A stretch of DNA of 64,000 nt from an uncultured Sediminibacterium sp. (GCF_946481145.1 NZ_CAMLMJ010000002.1:1-64000); one strand, 5' to 3'; positions 17,155 to 26,381 are shown, numbered from the stretch's first letter. Program-made: numbers and translations. Notes: generated by a model from the sequence alone, not told the origin.

Positions 17155-17181
17155 TTTGTGTTGCTCTTACCACTAACTTTG
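17155..17181 (+). promoter_or_regulatory. Putative tatC promoter
   Basis: TTTG at 17155-17158 and TAACTTTG at 17174-17181 match the Bacteroidota -33 and -7 elements, but the spacer is 15 nt, shorter than the usual 19-21. The -7 box is 25 bp upstream of the tatC ATG. Confidence 0.4.
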
Positions 17182-17206
17182 CCCACTCCAAAAGTAGTTG
17201 ACAGGC

Positions 17207-18061
17207 ATGGCCTTATTTAAAAGAAACCAGGGTACAGAACAGGCAGAGATGAGTTTTATAGACCATCTGGAAGAATTGAGAAAGCATATCATTCGCTCTA
17301 TTCTTGCTATCCTGATTTTTGCCATTGTCATCTTCATATATATAGACTGGATATTTGAAAACATCATCAAAGGCCCAATTAATCCTGATTTTGTAAGCTA
17401 TAAAGCCTTGTGTGATTTCAGTCATTGGGCACATATGGGAGATGCACTATGTATGCCACCCGTTACAGTGAACCTGCAAAGCACCACATTTGGTGGGCAG
17501 TTCATGGGCAGCATTAGTATTGCGATTGTAGGTGGTATTATTGCGGCTTTCCCTTATATATTCTGGGAATTCTGGCGTTTTGTAAAACCAGCTTTGAAAG
17601 AAAAAGAGTTAAAAAGTACCAGGTTCATCATATTCTGGGTATCCTTTTTCTTTTTCCTGGGAGCTGCATTTGGTTATTTTCTGCTGGGGCCCTTCACATT
17701 TAATTTCCTGGCCGGATTTCAATTAGGAAACAAAGGAACCATCATCACCATACCTACCTTTTCAGATTATTTAGATAACCTGGTTAATATTATCCTGGGT
17801 TGTGGTATTGCTTTTGAATTACCGGTATTGGCATACTTACTTACCAAAATTGGTTTGATTACTCCTTCCTATTTAAGAAGAATCAGAAAATATGCGGTGG
17901 TAATTATTCTGATTGCTGCTGCGATAATTACACCTAGTCCAGACTGGATGAGCCAGCTACTGGTATTTCTTCCTTTATTCTTTCTCTATGAGTTAAGTAT
18001 TATCATTTCTGCAAGGGTTTCAAAGGAGCAGGAAAGAAGGGATCAGGAAGAGTGGAGCTAA
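17207..18061 (+). CDS. tatC: Sec-independent protein translocase subunit TatC
   Basis: A 284-residue six-helix inner-membrane core of the twin-arginine translocon. The N-terminal MSFIDHLEELRKHI motif, the signal-binding region, is present, followed by the FVKPALKEKE loop and the later LPVLAYLLTKIGLI helix. An in-frame TTG lies three codons upstream, but ATG 17207 is the usual start. No tatA/B gene is adjacent, so the partner must be elsewhere. Confidence 0.95.
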   Translation: MALFKRNQGTEQAEMSFIDHLEELRKHIIRSILAILIFAIVIFIYIDWIFENIIKGPINPDFVSYKALCDFSHWAHMGDALCMPPVTVNLQSTTFGGQFMGSISIAIVGGIIAAFPYIFWEFWRFVKPALKEKELKSTRFIIFWVSFFFFLGAAFGYFLLGPFTFNFLAGFQLGNKGTIITIPTFSDYLDNLVNIILGCGIAFELPVLAYLLTKIGLITPSYLRRIRKYAVVIILIAAAIITPSPDWMSQLLVFLPLFFLYELSIIISARVSKEQERRDQEEWS

Positions 18062-18136
18062 TTTGATTAGTCCGTTTAAATATTTTTTATACGGCTCTTA
18101 CATGAATCCTTTAATTTCATTCCTCAATTCTTACAC

Positions 18137-18592
18137 ATGAATTATGTTTTTGATGTGTCGAAACCTATAGCGATCGGCTCAGATCATGCAGGTTTTGAAT
18201 ATAAAGAAGCTATTAAACATTGGCTTATCAGTAAGGGCTATACGGTAAAAGATTTTGGAGCCCCTTCACTCGATTCTGTTGACTATCCTGATTTTGCGCA
18301 CCCTACTGCCAGCAGTGTTGAAAGTGGAGAAGCGGCTTTTGGCATCCTTTTTTGCGGAAGTGCCAATGGTGTAGCGATTACAGCTAATAAGCACCAACAA
18401 ATCCGTGCCGGACTTGCCTGGCAAAATGATGTAGCTTCCCTGATCAGAATGCATAATGATGCGAATATTATTTGTATTCCAGCCAGATTTGTAGCTTTAG
18501 CACTGGCACAACAGATGATCGAAGTTTTTATGAGTACTCCTTTTGAAGGTGGGCGCCATGCAACCCGGGTTGGAAAAATTGCTTGTTCATAA
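18137..18592 (+). CDS. rpiB: Ribose-5-phosphate isomerase B
   Basis: A 151-residue RpiB/LacAB-family isomerase of the pentose phosphate pathway. GSDHAGFEYKE (D16, H17) binds the phosphate and opens the ring. C73 in FCGSANGVAITANK is the catalytic cysteine, and H106 in RMHNDAN also matches. Length is normal for the family. Confidence 0.93.
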   Translation: MNYVFDVSKPIAIGSDHAGFEYKEAIKHWLISKGYTVKDFGAPSLDSVDYPDFAHPTASSVESGEAAFGILFCGSANGVAITANKHQQIRAGLAWQNDVASLIRMHNDANIICIPARFVALALAQQMIEVFMSTPFEGGRHATRVGKIACS

Positions 18593-18614
18593 TCTTTAAA
18601 CACCACTAATAACT

Positions 18615-20126
18615 ATGCGAATTATTGTACTATCTGCATTCCTGTTGTCTACGACTATGGGTATCGCACAAAAAGGTGATCCGGCTACTTATGCCAAAGG
18701 AATTACCATGGGTGATCTTAAAAAACACCTGACCATTGTTGCCGGTCCTGAAATGGAAGGCCGTGAAACTGCTATGGAAGGCCAGCGTAAAGCTGCAGCT
18801 TATCTGGAAGCAGAGTATAAAAAAATGGGCTTAAAACCAGGAAATGGCAGCAGCTACCAGGCTTCATTTCCTTTATACCAGCTCGAACTTATCAGTAGTT
18901 CATTATCTGTGAACGGTCGTCCTTTTACTGCCGATAAAGATTATGCTGCTTCTGTAGGCAATATTGCTGGTGGAAGCAATACTTATACTGAAGTAGTTTT
19001 TGCAGGCTATGGCCTCAGCGATTCTTCACGCAATGATTATGCAAACCTCGATGTAAAAGGTAAAATTGTACTGATACTTGATGGAGTTCCGAGCGGCGCT
19101 GGTAATGCTAACCCAAGAGGTGCAGGATCTATTTTCAGTAAAATGTCTACAGCAAGAAGTAAAAATGCTGCAGGAATCCTGGTTGTATCAAAAGCATTTC
19201 CAAGAACAACACCGAGCCAGACAAAAGGTGGCATGTCGCTTACTAAGCCAACCACTGAACCAGTTCCTGCAATCACTGTTTCTGAAGAAGTGGCTAGCGC
19301 TTTATTGGGTCGTATGTCGAAACTTACCATCGAACAAATGGCTGAGTTAAATAAAGGTGTATATCGCTCTGAGTTAAAAATCAAGGCGGATAAAAAAGTA
19401 AATGACCTTGAAAGCAGCAATGTAATAGCCGTTTTACCAGGCACAGATAAAGCTGATGAATATGTTTTTGTAACAAGCCATTACGATCATGAAGGTATTA
19501 TTAACGGGCAGATTTATTATGGTGCTGATGATGATGGTTCTGGTACCGTTAGTGTATTGGAAATCGCTGAAGCTTTTGCTGCTGCAAAGAAAAAAGGAGA
19601 TGGTCCACGCAGAACCATGGTGTTTATGAATGTTTCAGGGGAAGAAAAAGGATTATTGGGATCCCGCTATTATTCAGAGCACCCGATTTTTCCATTAGAT
19701 AAAACTTCCGTTGACCTGAATATTGATATGGTCGGCAGAATTGACCCTACTTATAAGGGCGATTCTATGAACTATGTTTATGTTATTGGTGATGATAAAT
19801 TAAGCAGCGACTTAAAACCAATTACAGATGATGTAAACAAGAAATACAGCAATATGGAATTGGATAGAAGGTTTAATGATCCTAAAGATCCTAACCGTTT
19901 CTATTACAGAAGCGACCACTATAATTTTGCAGCTAAAGGAGTTCCTGTAATCTTCTATTTCAACGGTACACACCGCGATTACCATCGCCCAACTGATACA
20001 GTTGAAAAAATTAATTTTGACGTGATGGAGAAAAGAGCAAGATTAATTTACCACACTGCATGGGTAATTGCTAATAAGGACACCATGCTGAAACGCGATA
20101 TTCCTTTGAATATGCCTCCGAGATAA
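18615..20126 (+). CDS. Secreted M28 family zinc peptidase with PA domain
   Basis: A 503-residue exported peptidase with a signal peptide ending at about residue 19 (TTMGIAQ). A protease-associated domain occupies roughly 100-225 and the M28 aminopeptidase core about 268-490. Zinc ligands and the catalytic acid are H289 (TSHYDHEG), D305 (GADDDGSG), E343/E344 (SGEEKG), D371 and H457 (DYHRPTDT). It probably trims peptides in the periplasm or outside the cell. A strong terminator follows. Confidence 0.92.
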   Translation: MRIIVLSAFLLSTTMGIAQKGDPATYAKGITMGDLKKHLTIVAGPEMEGRETAMEGQRKAAAYLEAEYKKMGLKPGNGSSYQASFPLYQLELISSSLSVNGRPFTADKDYAASVGNIAGGSNTYTEVVFAGYGLSDSSRNDYANLDVKGKIVLILDGVPSGAGNANPRGAGSIFSKMSTARSKNAAGILVVSKAFPRTTPSQTKGGMSLTKPTTEPVPAITVSEEVASALLGRMSKLTIEQMAELNKGVYRSELKIKADKKVNDLESSNVIAVLPGTDKADEYVFVTSHYDHEGIINGQIYYGADDDGSGTVSVLEIAEAFAAAKKKGDGPRRTMVFMNVSGEEKGLLGSRYYSEHPIFPLDKTSVDLNIDMVGRIDPTYKGDSMNYVYVIGDDKLSSDLKPITDDVNKKYSNMELDRRFNDPKDPNRFYYRSDHYNFAAKGVPVIFYFNGTHRDYHRPTDTVEKINFDVMEKRARLIYHTAWVIANKDTMLKRDIPLNMPPR

Positions 20127-20147
20127 TTAAATTATTTCCATAAATAG

Positions 20148-20184
20148 AAACGTCCCGATAGAAAATATCGGGACGTTTTTATTT
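20148..20184 (+). terminator. Rho-independent terminator after the M28 peptidase
   Basis: A 13-bp perfect stem AAACGTCCCGATA / TATCGGGACGTTT with a GAAAA loop, followed by a T-rich run. Confidence 0.92.
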
Positions 20185-20204
20185 TAACTCAGCGCAAGCT
20201 TTGT

Positions 20205-20278
20205 GTTCTCCTTTCTCTGCGGTGAATGCTCGCGTTTTTCACCGCAGAGAAAGGAGAACGCAGAGGTTACGCAGAGAG
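20205..20278. repeat. Dispersed hairpin repeat, CTCTGCGGTGA family, copy 2
   Basis: Perfect 21-nt arms (20205-20225 and 20239-20259) with a 13-nt loop and the core CTCTGCGGTGA / TCACCGCAGAG. A right tail GCAGAGGTTACGCAGAG is kept, while the matching left outer arm has decayed. It lies between convergent genes. Confidence 0.85.
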
Positions 20279-20292
20279 ATTGGATAATTTAG

Positions 20293-21267
20293 TTACCAAC
20301 CTAACAAGTAAGCAAAAATTAATGGCGCCACAATCGTAGCATCACTTTCAACAATATATTTAGGCGTATTGATATCTAATTTACCCCAGGTAATTTTTTC
20401 ATTCGGTACGGCTCCTGAATAAGAACCATAAGAAGTGGTTGAATCACTAATCTGACAGAAATAGCTCCAGAAAGGAACATCATGCCATTCAAGATCCTGG
20501 TACATCATTGGTACAACACATATCGGAAAATCTCCCGCAATACCACCCCCAATCTGGAAGAAGCCCACTCCCTTACCACCACTATTTTCACGGTACCATT
20601 CAGTAAGTGAAACCATATATTCAATACCACTTTTTACAGTACTCGCCTTTAGTTCGTTTTTAATAACATAACTGGCGAATATATTTCCTGTTGTACTGTC
20701 TTCCCATCCCGGAACAACAATTGGCAGGTTTTTTTCAGCAGCCGCTACAATCCAGCTATTCTTTGGATCAATTTCATAATACTGTTCCAACTCACCGCTT
20801 AATACCGTTTTGTATAAAAACTCATGCGGAAAATATCTTTCTCCTTTTGCCTCAGCATCTTTCCATTGTTTTACTAAATGCTTCTGAAGACGGCGGAAAG
20901 CCTCTTCTTCCGGAATACAGGTATCGGTAACACGGTTATAGTGATTTTCGAGAAGATCCCATTCGTCTTGCGGGGTGAGGTCGCGGTAATTAGGTACACG
21001 CTTGTAATGGCTGTGCGCAACAAGATTCATTACATCCTCTTCCAGGTTTGCACCTGTACAACTTATAATGGCCACTTTATCCTGGCGAATCATTTCTGCC
21101 AGGCTGATGCCCAACTCTGCGGTACTCATGGCTCCTGCCAGACTAACCAGCATTTTACCACCCTCCATTAAATGAGTTTCATACCCTTTGGCAGCATCCA
21201 CCAATGCAGCAGCATTGAAATGGCGGTAATGATGTAAAATAAACTGAGAAACAGGCCCTTTATTCAT
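20293..21267 (-). CDS. Deoxyhypusine synthase-like protein
   Basis: A 324-residue homologue of deoxyhypusine synthase. NAD-binding segments are AIISCTGANLEEDV (about 67-79) and FFQIGGGIAGDFP (237-248). The active-site lysine equivalent is K296 in EKITWGKLD, so catalysis via an enzyme-imine is possible. No eIF5A gene is expected in bacteria; such homologues have been linked to homospermidine or other polyamine synthesis from spermidine. The true product is unknown here. A TACCTTTG box lies 21 bases upstream of the start. Confidence 0.85.
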   Translation of the reverse strand: MNKGPVSQFILHHYRHFNAAALVDAAKGYETHLMEGGKMLVSLAGAMSTAELGISLAEMIRQDKVAIISCTGANLEEDVMNLVAHSHYKRVPNYRDLTPQDEWDLLENHYNRVTDTCIPEEEAFRRLQKHLVKQWKDAEAKGERYFPHEFLYKTVLSGELEQYYEIDPKNSWIVAAAEKNLPIVVPGWEDSTTGNIFASYVIKNELKASTVKSGIEYMVSLTEWYRENSGGKGVGFFQIGGGIAGDFPICVVPMMYQDLEWHDVPFWSYFCQISDSTTSYGSYSGAVPNEKITWGKLDINTPKYIVESDATIVAPLIFAYLLGW

Positions 21268-21287
21268 AATTATTCAGTTAAAGGGTG

Positions 21288-21295
21288 CAAAGGTA
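21288..21295 (-). promoter_or_regulatory. Putative -7 element of the DHS-like gene
   Basis: TACCTTTG on the minus strand matches TAnnTTTG. No TTG is seen 19-21 nt further upstream. The implied 5' leader is about 16 nt. Confidence 0.45.
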
Positions 21296-21456
21296 CTTTT
21301 TTTAAAATATTCTCCCTCTTTTACCCTTTTGTCAATGATGGATATTCAAAAGGTCTACCCTTCATATATGCAAGATTTTCAAATGTTTACGCAGGATTTC
21401 TAATCTCATTTTAATCTCCAATTTCCAATAAAAATTGATAACCTTGTACTACCTGC

Positions 21457-22650
21457 ATGAAAATTCTCTACTCCGAAAAAACAATCGGTAAGCTAACGAT
21501 TGCCTTACCGGTGGTTGTATGGTTTGTTACAACCCTAATTGCCGCACTATTAGAAATAGGTCGTGGATATGGAGAAATCAACAATTTTCTCATTTATAAG
21601 GGTGTATATGAACATACCCAGCAACAGGTTAACTTATACCTGCTTTATCCAGCCGAATATGCCGATAGTAATCATTATGGCCCTCTATTCAGTTTATTGA
21701 TTGCCCCTTTCACCTGGGTTCCAGTTTACCTTGGTTGTGCCATTTGGTGCATCGTTAATGCCTGGGTGCTATTTTATGCTATCAGGAGATTAAACCTCCC
21801 AACAAATCAATTTTATACCGTTCTGCTTATTGCATGCATTGAACTAATGACTTCAACTCATAGTGTACAGTTCAATCCAATGTTGGCAGGTTCGATGTTG
21901 CTTGCTTATGTTTTAATAAAAGAAAACAAACCGATTCCATCTACTTTTTTACTTGCTGCCGGATTTTTGATAAAGCTTTACAGTATCGTTGGGTTGGTAC
22001 TTTTTCTTTTTACCAGTAAGAGGAAAGCATTTGTACTTTCTTTTATAGGGTGGTTATTAGTTCTTGTTGTACTTCCTATGCTGATTTCTTCTCCTGAATT
22101 TATTATTCAATCATATAAAGATTGGTTTCATTCACTTGTGGAGAAAAACGGAACCAATATTGATATTTCAGTAAGATCTGGCATGCAGGATATTTCTGTT
22201 GGTGGAATGCTCAGAAGAATCTTCAATTTGCAGAACCTCCCTAATTATGCCATTATTGGCCCAGCCGCAATAATGTTGTTGGCACCTCTCACCAGGTATA
22301 AGTTATTTGCTGTAAAAGAGTTTTCCCTTACTTATTACTGCATGCTTTTGGTGACTGTTGTGATTTTCAGTTCATCTGCTGAATCACCTACCTATATAAT
22401 TGCCCTAACTGGAATAGCCATCTGGTTTTCACAGAAATTACCACTCAATAAAAAAGAAGCACTACTGTTATTGCTGCTTTTTCTCTTTACCATACTATCT
22501 CCTACTGATCTGTTTCCGAAAAGTATACGGGATGGCTTTTTTGTTAAGTATGCTTTGAAAGCACTCCCTTGTTTTATTATCTGGTTGTTGATGATAAAAG
22601 AGCTCACATTCAAAAAATTTATTTCAACCCAAAATGCTAATACACTATGA
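21457..22650 (+). CDS. Membrane glycosyltransferase, GT87/DUF2029-like
   Basis: A 397-residue polytopic membrane protein with about ten hydrophobic helices. After the first helix comes a periplasmic loop with YKGVYEHTQQQ and HYGPLFSLLIAPF, the pattern of GT87 (GT-C fold) mannosyltransferases that use polyprenyl-phosphate sugars. It overlaps by four bases the gene for a polyprenyl-phosphate GT2, which could make its donor. An imperfect -7 box (TAACCTTG) lies just upstream. Confidence 0.78.
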   Translation: MKILYSEKTIGKLTIALPVVVWFVTTLIAALLEIGRGYGEINNFLIYKGVYEHTQQQVNLYLLYPAEYADSNHYGPLFSLLIAPFTWVPVYLGCAIWCIVNAWVLFYAIRRLNLPTNQFYTVLLIACIELMTSTHSVQFNPMLAGSMLLAYVLIKENKPIPSTFLLAAGFLIKLYSIVGLVLFLFTSKRKAFVLSFIGWLLVLVVLPMLISSPEFIIQSYKDWFHSLVEKNGTNIDISVRSGMQDISVGGMLRRIFNLQNLPNYAIIGPAAIMLLAPLTRYKLFAVKEFSLTYYCMLLVTVVIFSSSAESPTYIIALTGIAIWFSQKLPLNKKEALLLLLLFLFTILSPTDLFPKSIRDGFFVKYALKALPCFIIWLLMIKELTFKKFISTQNANTL

Positions 22651-23576
22651 AAAAGCAAATTAGCATTGTAATACCGGTATGCAATGAAGCTGGTAATATA
22701 CCAGCTGTTATAGATGCTGTTAAAAAAGTGATGGAAGAAACAGCCTATGATTATACCATTACTTTTGTAGATGACGGAAGTTCAGATCATTCGGTTGAAT
22801 TATTAAAATCTTTAGCAGTAGTTGACAAACACTTGTTTTATATTTCACTCTCTAGAAATTTTGGACATCAGAACGCACTAAAAGCAGGCATTGATTCTGT
22901 TACCGATTCAGCAGATGCAGTTATTATGATGGATGGTGACTTACAACATCCTCCTGAATTAATTCCTGTTATGATCGAAAAGTGGGAATCGGGATTCGAA
23001 GTAGTATATACCACAAGACAAGACGATTCCAAAACTCCCATATTTAAAAAGAAAACTTCTGCCTTATTTTACGACTTGCTGAATAAAGTATCAGACATTG
23101 AACTTGACCCCGGTGCGGCAGATTTCAGATTGCTGGATAAAAAGGTATTGCCTACTTTCCGCAATTTCAATGAAAATGATCTTTTCCTGAGGGGGTTGTC
23201 AAGATGGGTGGGATTTAGTCAGGTTGCCATTTCCTATACACCCGGTATAAGACAAAATGGTCAATCAAAATACACCGTTAAGAAAATGGTTCGGTTTGCA
23301 TTGCAAGGGATCACTTCTTTTAGTACTAAACCACTCTATATAGCCGCATATCTTGGATTTGCGTTCTCGATGTTATCCCTGCTCTATGTTCCTTATATTG
23401 TGTATAGCTATTTCTTTGAGAAAACTATTTCGGGCTGGACCTCACTCATTGCAACCATTGCATTTTTTGGAGGGCTTCAGCTAATGATCCTTGGTATTAT
23501 TGGATTATATCTTGGTAAATTATTTATGCAGAGCAAAAACAGGCCACATTATATTATTAGAGAGTCAAACCTATGA
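22647..23576 (+). CDS. Polyprenyl-phosphate glycosyltransferase, GT2 (GtrB/ArnC-like)
   Basis: A 309-residue inner-membrane GT-A enzyme. The N-terminal nucleotide-sugar site has FVDDGSSD (D42, D43) and MDGDLQHPPE (D96, D98). The region RQNGQSKYTVKKM precedes two C-terminal transmembrane helices (about 230-250 and 265-295). The family loads a sugar onto undecaprenyl phosphate. Start and stop both overlap their neighbours (ATGA), so the three-gene unit is tightly coupled. Confidence 0.9.
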   Translation: MKKQISIVIPVCNEAGNIPAVIDAVKKVMEETAYDYTITFVDDGSSDHSVELLKSLAVVDKHLFYISLSRNFGHQNALKAGIDSVTDSADAVIMMDGDLQHPPELIPVMIEKWESGFEVVYTTRQDDSKTPIFKKKTSALFYDLLNKVSDIELDPGAADFRLLDKKVLPTFRNFNENDLFLRGLSRWVGFSQVAISYTPGIRQNGQSKYTVKKMVRFALQGITSFSTKPLYIAAYLGFAFSMLSLLYVPYIVYSYFFEKTISGWTSLIATIAFFGGLQLMILGIIGLYLGKLFMQSKNRPHYIIRESNL

Positions 23577-24352
23577 ATTCCAGCAGATTTATTTTATTGA
23601 GTTTTGATGTGGAAGAATTTGATATGCCCCTTGAATATGGACATGCAATACCAGAAGATGAACAACTCAATATTGGTAAAAAAGGATTAGACAGTCTAAG
23701 TTCAATTTTAACGGATAAGTCAATTGAAACTACCCTTTTTACAACGGCAAATTTTGCATCTGTTTTCCCCGATGCAATAAAAACACTCGCTGAGCAACAT
23801 GAAATAGCTTCCCATACCTATTACCACTCAAGTTTTTCGGAACCAGATTTATTACATTCAAAACAAAAACTGGAATCAATTACCGGAAAATCCGTCACAG
23901 GTCTGAGAATGCCCAGAATGCGAAAAGTTCAAATGGAAGCAGTAAAAGCTGCAGGTTATACATACGACTCCTCCATTAACCCAACCTGGTTACCCGGAAG
24001 ATATAATAATTTACACCTGCCTCGTATAACCTATACAGAAGCGGGCATAACCCGGGTTCCTGCATCTGTTTCACCCAATTTACGCATTCCCTTATTCTGG
24101 CTCACTTTCAAAAATATGCCCTGGCTGCTATTTAAAACCCTGACTATTCAAACCTTAAAAAAAGATGGTTATATCTGCCTTTATTTTCATCCATGGGAGT
24201 TTATACCTATCGAAAATTATGGATTGCCATTATTTACAAGGCGCTGGTGCGATGGATATTTACTTGAGCGACTCCATAAGACAATTCAAACCTTGAAACT
24301 GGAGGGAGAGTTTATTAGTATGCAATCCTTTGTAAATAAAAAGCCCCGGTAG
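23573..24352 (+). CDS. NodB-type polysaccharide deacetylase family protein
   Basis: A 259-residue CE4-like deacetylase without a signal peptide. The NodB motifs are SFDVEEFD (D12), ASHTYYH (metal His H81 and H85), a GLRMPRMR arginine motif and FHPWE near the end. The lack of a secretion signal and its position after an undecaprenyl-phosphate GT suggest it deformylates or deacetylates a lipid-linked sugar, as ArnD does. Its last nine bases form the left side of a terminator stem. Confidence 0.85.
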   Translation: MNSSRFILLSFDVEEFDMPLEYGHAIPEDEQLNIGKKGLDSLSSILTDKSIETTLFTTANFASVFPDAIKTLAEQHEIASHTYYHSSFSEPDLLHSKQKLESITGKSVTGLRMPRMRKVQMEAVKAAGYTYDSSINPTWLPGRYNNLHLPRITYTEAGITRVPASVSPNLRIPLFWLTFKNMPWLLFKTLTIQTLKKDGYICLYFHPWEFIPIENYGLPLFTRRWCDGYLLERLHKTIQTLKLEGEFISMQSFVNKKPR

Positions 24353-24367
24353 CTGCTTCTACCGGGG
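24344..24367 (-). terminator. Terminator overlapping the deacetylase stop codon
   Basis: A perfect 9-bp stem CCCCGGTAG / CTACCGGGG whose left arm contains the stop codon of the rightward deacetylase. The T-run (CTTTTTATTT) follows on the minus strand, so it mainly serves the leftward PepSY-like gene. Confidence 0.85.
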
Positions 24368-24393
24368 ACCTTTCAGATTAACCAAACACCAAC

Positions 24394-24831
24394 TTAATTC
24401 TTCTTTTCGAATACGCTTACCTGTCCATACATAGATACTTCCAGGATTTTTCTGTCAGTACCATTTTCAATGGATACATAATATTTTCTTTCGTCTTTCA
24501 GTTCAAATTCAATTGCTTCTGTAACGGTGAATTTGCTGTAATTTTTTTTGATTTTTTGAATAGCAAGTAATGGCAGGCGCTCAAATTCAGTTTTTCTGGA
24601 AGTACCAATTACATCACCATTGCTACTGTAAAAAGCTTCAACGCTTTGTCCTTCAATGGTAAATTTAACCTTAGTGTAATCTGGGGTAACTGTCCAGTTA
24701 ACATCTTTTGCATCCGCATACTGTGCTTCAAAAGCATTTAATACGCGAAAACTTACTTTGCTAACATCTGCAGCTAATGCGCTGCCGCCAATTGCAACTG
24801 TGATAAGTGTGGCTAGAATAAACTTTTTCAT
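24394..24831 (-). CDS. Secreted PepSY-like (DUF2874-related) protein
   Basis: A 145-residue exported protein. The signal peptide ends near residue 20 (GGSALAA). The body has the pattern of Bacteroidota PepSY-like proteins: FEAQYADAKDVNWT, then strands KVKFTIEGQSVEAFYSSNGDVIGT, and a second half-repeat ending in KILEVSMYGQV. The frame runs to 24906 but the true start is ATG 24831, in front of the signal peptide. It probably sits in the periplasm; function unknown. Confidence 0.75.
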   Translation of the reverse strand: MKKFILATLITVAIGGSALAADVSKVSFRVLNAFEAQYADAKDVNWTVTPDYTKVKFTIEGQSVEAFYSSNGDVIGTSRKTEFERLPLLAIQKIKKNYSKFTVTEAIEFELKDERKYYVSIENGTDRKILEVSMYGQVSVFEKKN

Positions 24832-24884
24832 AATGGTCTTTTTTGAGTGATTGTATTTTGAGTTATTTGTTTCCATTGACAATC

Positions 24885-24892
24885 CAAAAGTA
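24885..24892 (-). promoter_or_regulatory. Putative -7 element of the PepSY-like gene
   Basis: TACTTTTG on the minus strand matches TAnnTTTG, about 53 bases before the ATG. The -33 is not evident. The remaining gap up to 25131 holds nothing else recognisable. Confidence 0.45.
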
Positions 24893-25131
24893 AAAATGTC
24901 TCTCACCCTATTTTATGAATTGTGATTAAGTAGATTGACTTGCAGATTGATTGTTATGAACGGTGTTAAAAGCTATGTTAAGCCATGTTAATAATCGGCT
25001 GTAATGCAATACAGCACTGAATTAGAAGCGATTTCATAAAAAAAACATAAAAGCCGTTATTATGCGGTTAATTTTTAGCAGTGGCAAGCCTTCAGACGAA
25101 TTATTACAGGTTTCGTATCTTTAAGAAAACC

Positions 25132-25800
25132 ATGCAAATGAGACATTTTTTTACATCTCCGTTGTTGGCACTAATAATATTGGCTACTCCTCTGTTATTA
25201 GCGGCCATTTTTTATCCGGGTTTACCAGCTACTATTCCAGTTCATTTTAATGCAGATGGAGTAGCAGATCGCTTTGGTTCAAAATCAAATATTTTCATAC
25301 ACACAAGCATATTGTTTGTAGTTGGCTTTGGTGTATACATGCTGATCAGTAATCTGCATAAAATAGATCCTAAAAAAACAGCCCAGGTTTCTGCCGAAAC
25401 CCATAAAAAGTTGGCTCTGATAATTGCTGTATTTCTTTCTTTGGTAAGTACCAGTATAGTTTTGTCGATGAGCGACCGTCTTTCAAATTTTGGTGTTGGA
25501 AATATTGTATTGCCTTCTGTTGGTTTATTGATGGCAATACTCGGCTATTTCATGCGCGACATTAAGCCCAATTACTTTATAGGATTGCGTTTACCCTGGA
25601 CCCTGGAAGATGAAGCTAACTGGGCCGCAACACATAAACTGGCTGCCAAACTTTGGATACCGGGTGGATTATTGATGGCTGTATTACCATTTATATTACC
25701 GTTTATGACTGCCTTTATTGGTTTTATTTGTTTAACATTGGCCATTGTAATCATTCCTTCAATTTATTCTTTCCTGTTTTTTAAGCGTAAACAAACATGA
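25132..25800 (+). CDS. SdpI/DUF1648 family membrane protein
   Basis: A 222-residue protein with about six hydrophobic helices. The first loop has the DUF1648 signature IPVHFNADGVADRFGSK. Later LPWTLEDEANWAATHKLAAKLW matches the SdpI family, which includes the SdpC-toxin immunity protein. No toxin gene is adjacent. The frame also opens at a GTG (25081), but the ATG at 25132 directly precedes the membrane part. It overlaps the AcpH gene (ATGA). Confidence 0.82.
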   Translation: MQMRHFFTSPLLALIILATPLLLAAIFYPGLPATIPVHFNADGVADRFGSKSNIFIHTSILFVVGFGVYMLISNLHKIDPKKTAQVSAETHKKLALIIAVFLSLVSTSIVLSMSDRLSNFGVGNIVLPSVGLLMAILGYFMRDIKPNYFIGLRLPWTLEDEANWAATHKLAAKLWIPGGLLMAVLPFILPFMTAFIGFICLTLAIVIIPSIYSFLFFKRKQT

Positions 25801-26381
25801 ACTACCTGGCACATGCTTATTTGTCGTTTGGCAATCCTGAAGTGTTGGTTGGAAATATGATCAGTGATTTTGTAAAAGGGAAAAAACAATACGATTACCC
25901 GCCAGGAATTCAGAAAGGCATAAGACTGCACCGTAAAATCGACGAATTCACAGATCACCATTTCGCTACAAAAAATGCAAAATCTTTATTGTACCCGGCG
26001 GTGGGTGCTTATGCAGGCGCTTTTATAGATGTAGTTTATGATCATTTCCTGGCAATCGATCCTGCAATTTATACTGAAGAAGAATGGATGTCTTTTTCAG
26101 CCGAAACCTATCAATTGCTTGATCCTTATACATCCCTGTTCCCTGAAAAATTCGCGCAGATGTATCCATTCATGAAAAAACAGAACTGGTTGTATAATTA
26201 CCGGTTTAGCTGGGGTATAGAAAAAAGTTTCCATGGCATTGGACGCAGAGCCCGATATCTTCCCCCCGAAAACAATGCGTTTGAACTCTTTGAGGCCCAT
26301 TATGCAGATTTAAGTACCAATTATGGCAATTTTTTTCCTGATATTAAAAAACTGGCCCTTGATTTGCTGAAAGAAGCGTAA
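25797..26381 (+). CDS. acpH: Acyl carrier protein phosphodiesterase
   Basis: A 194-residue AcpH-family enzyme, which removes the phosphopantetheine group from acyl carrier protein. Typical features are MNYLAHAYLSFGNPE with GNMISDFVKG, GIRLHRKIDEFTD, FIDVVYDHFL and the late FHGIGRRARY. The His/Asp residues form an HD-like metal centre. Coupled to the SdpI-like gene by a 4-bp overlap. Confidence 0.88.
   Translation: MNYLAHAYLSFGNPEVLVGNMISDFVKGKKQYDYPPGIQKGIRLHRKIDEFTDHHFATKNAKSLLYPAVGAYAGAFIDVVYDHFLAIDPAIYTEEEWMSFSAETYQLLDPYTSLFPEKFAQMYPFMKKQNWLYNYRFSWGIEKSFHGIGRRARYLPPENNAFELFEAHYADLSTNYGNFFPDIKKLALDLLKEA

Noticed and set aside
25132..26381. SdpI-like protein as part of a toxin-immunity system
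   Set aside because: The neighbour is an AcpH phosphodiesterase and no SdpC-like toxin or processing gene is seen nearby.
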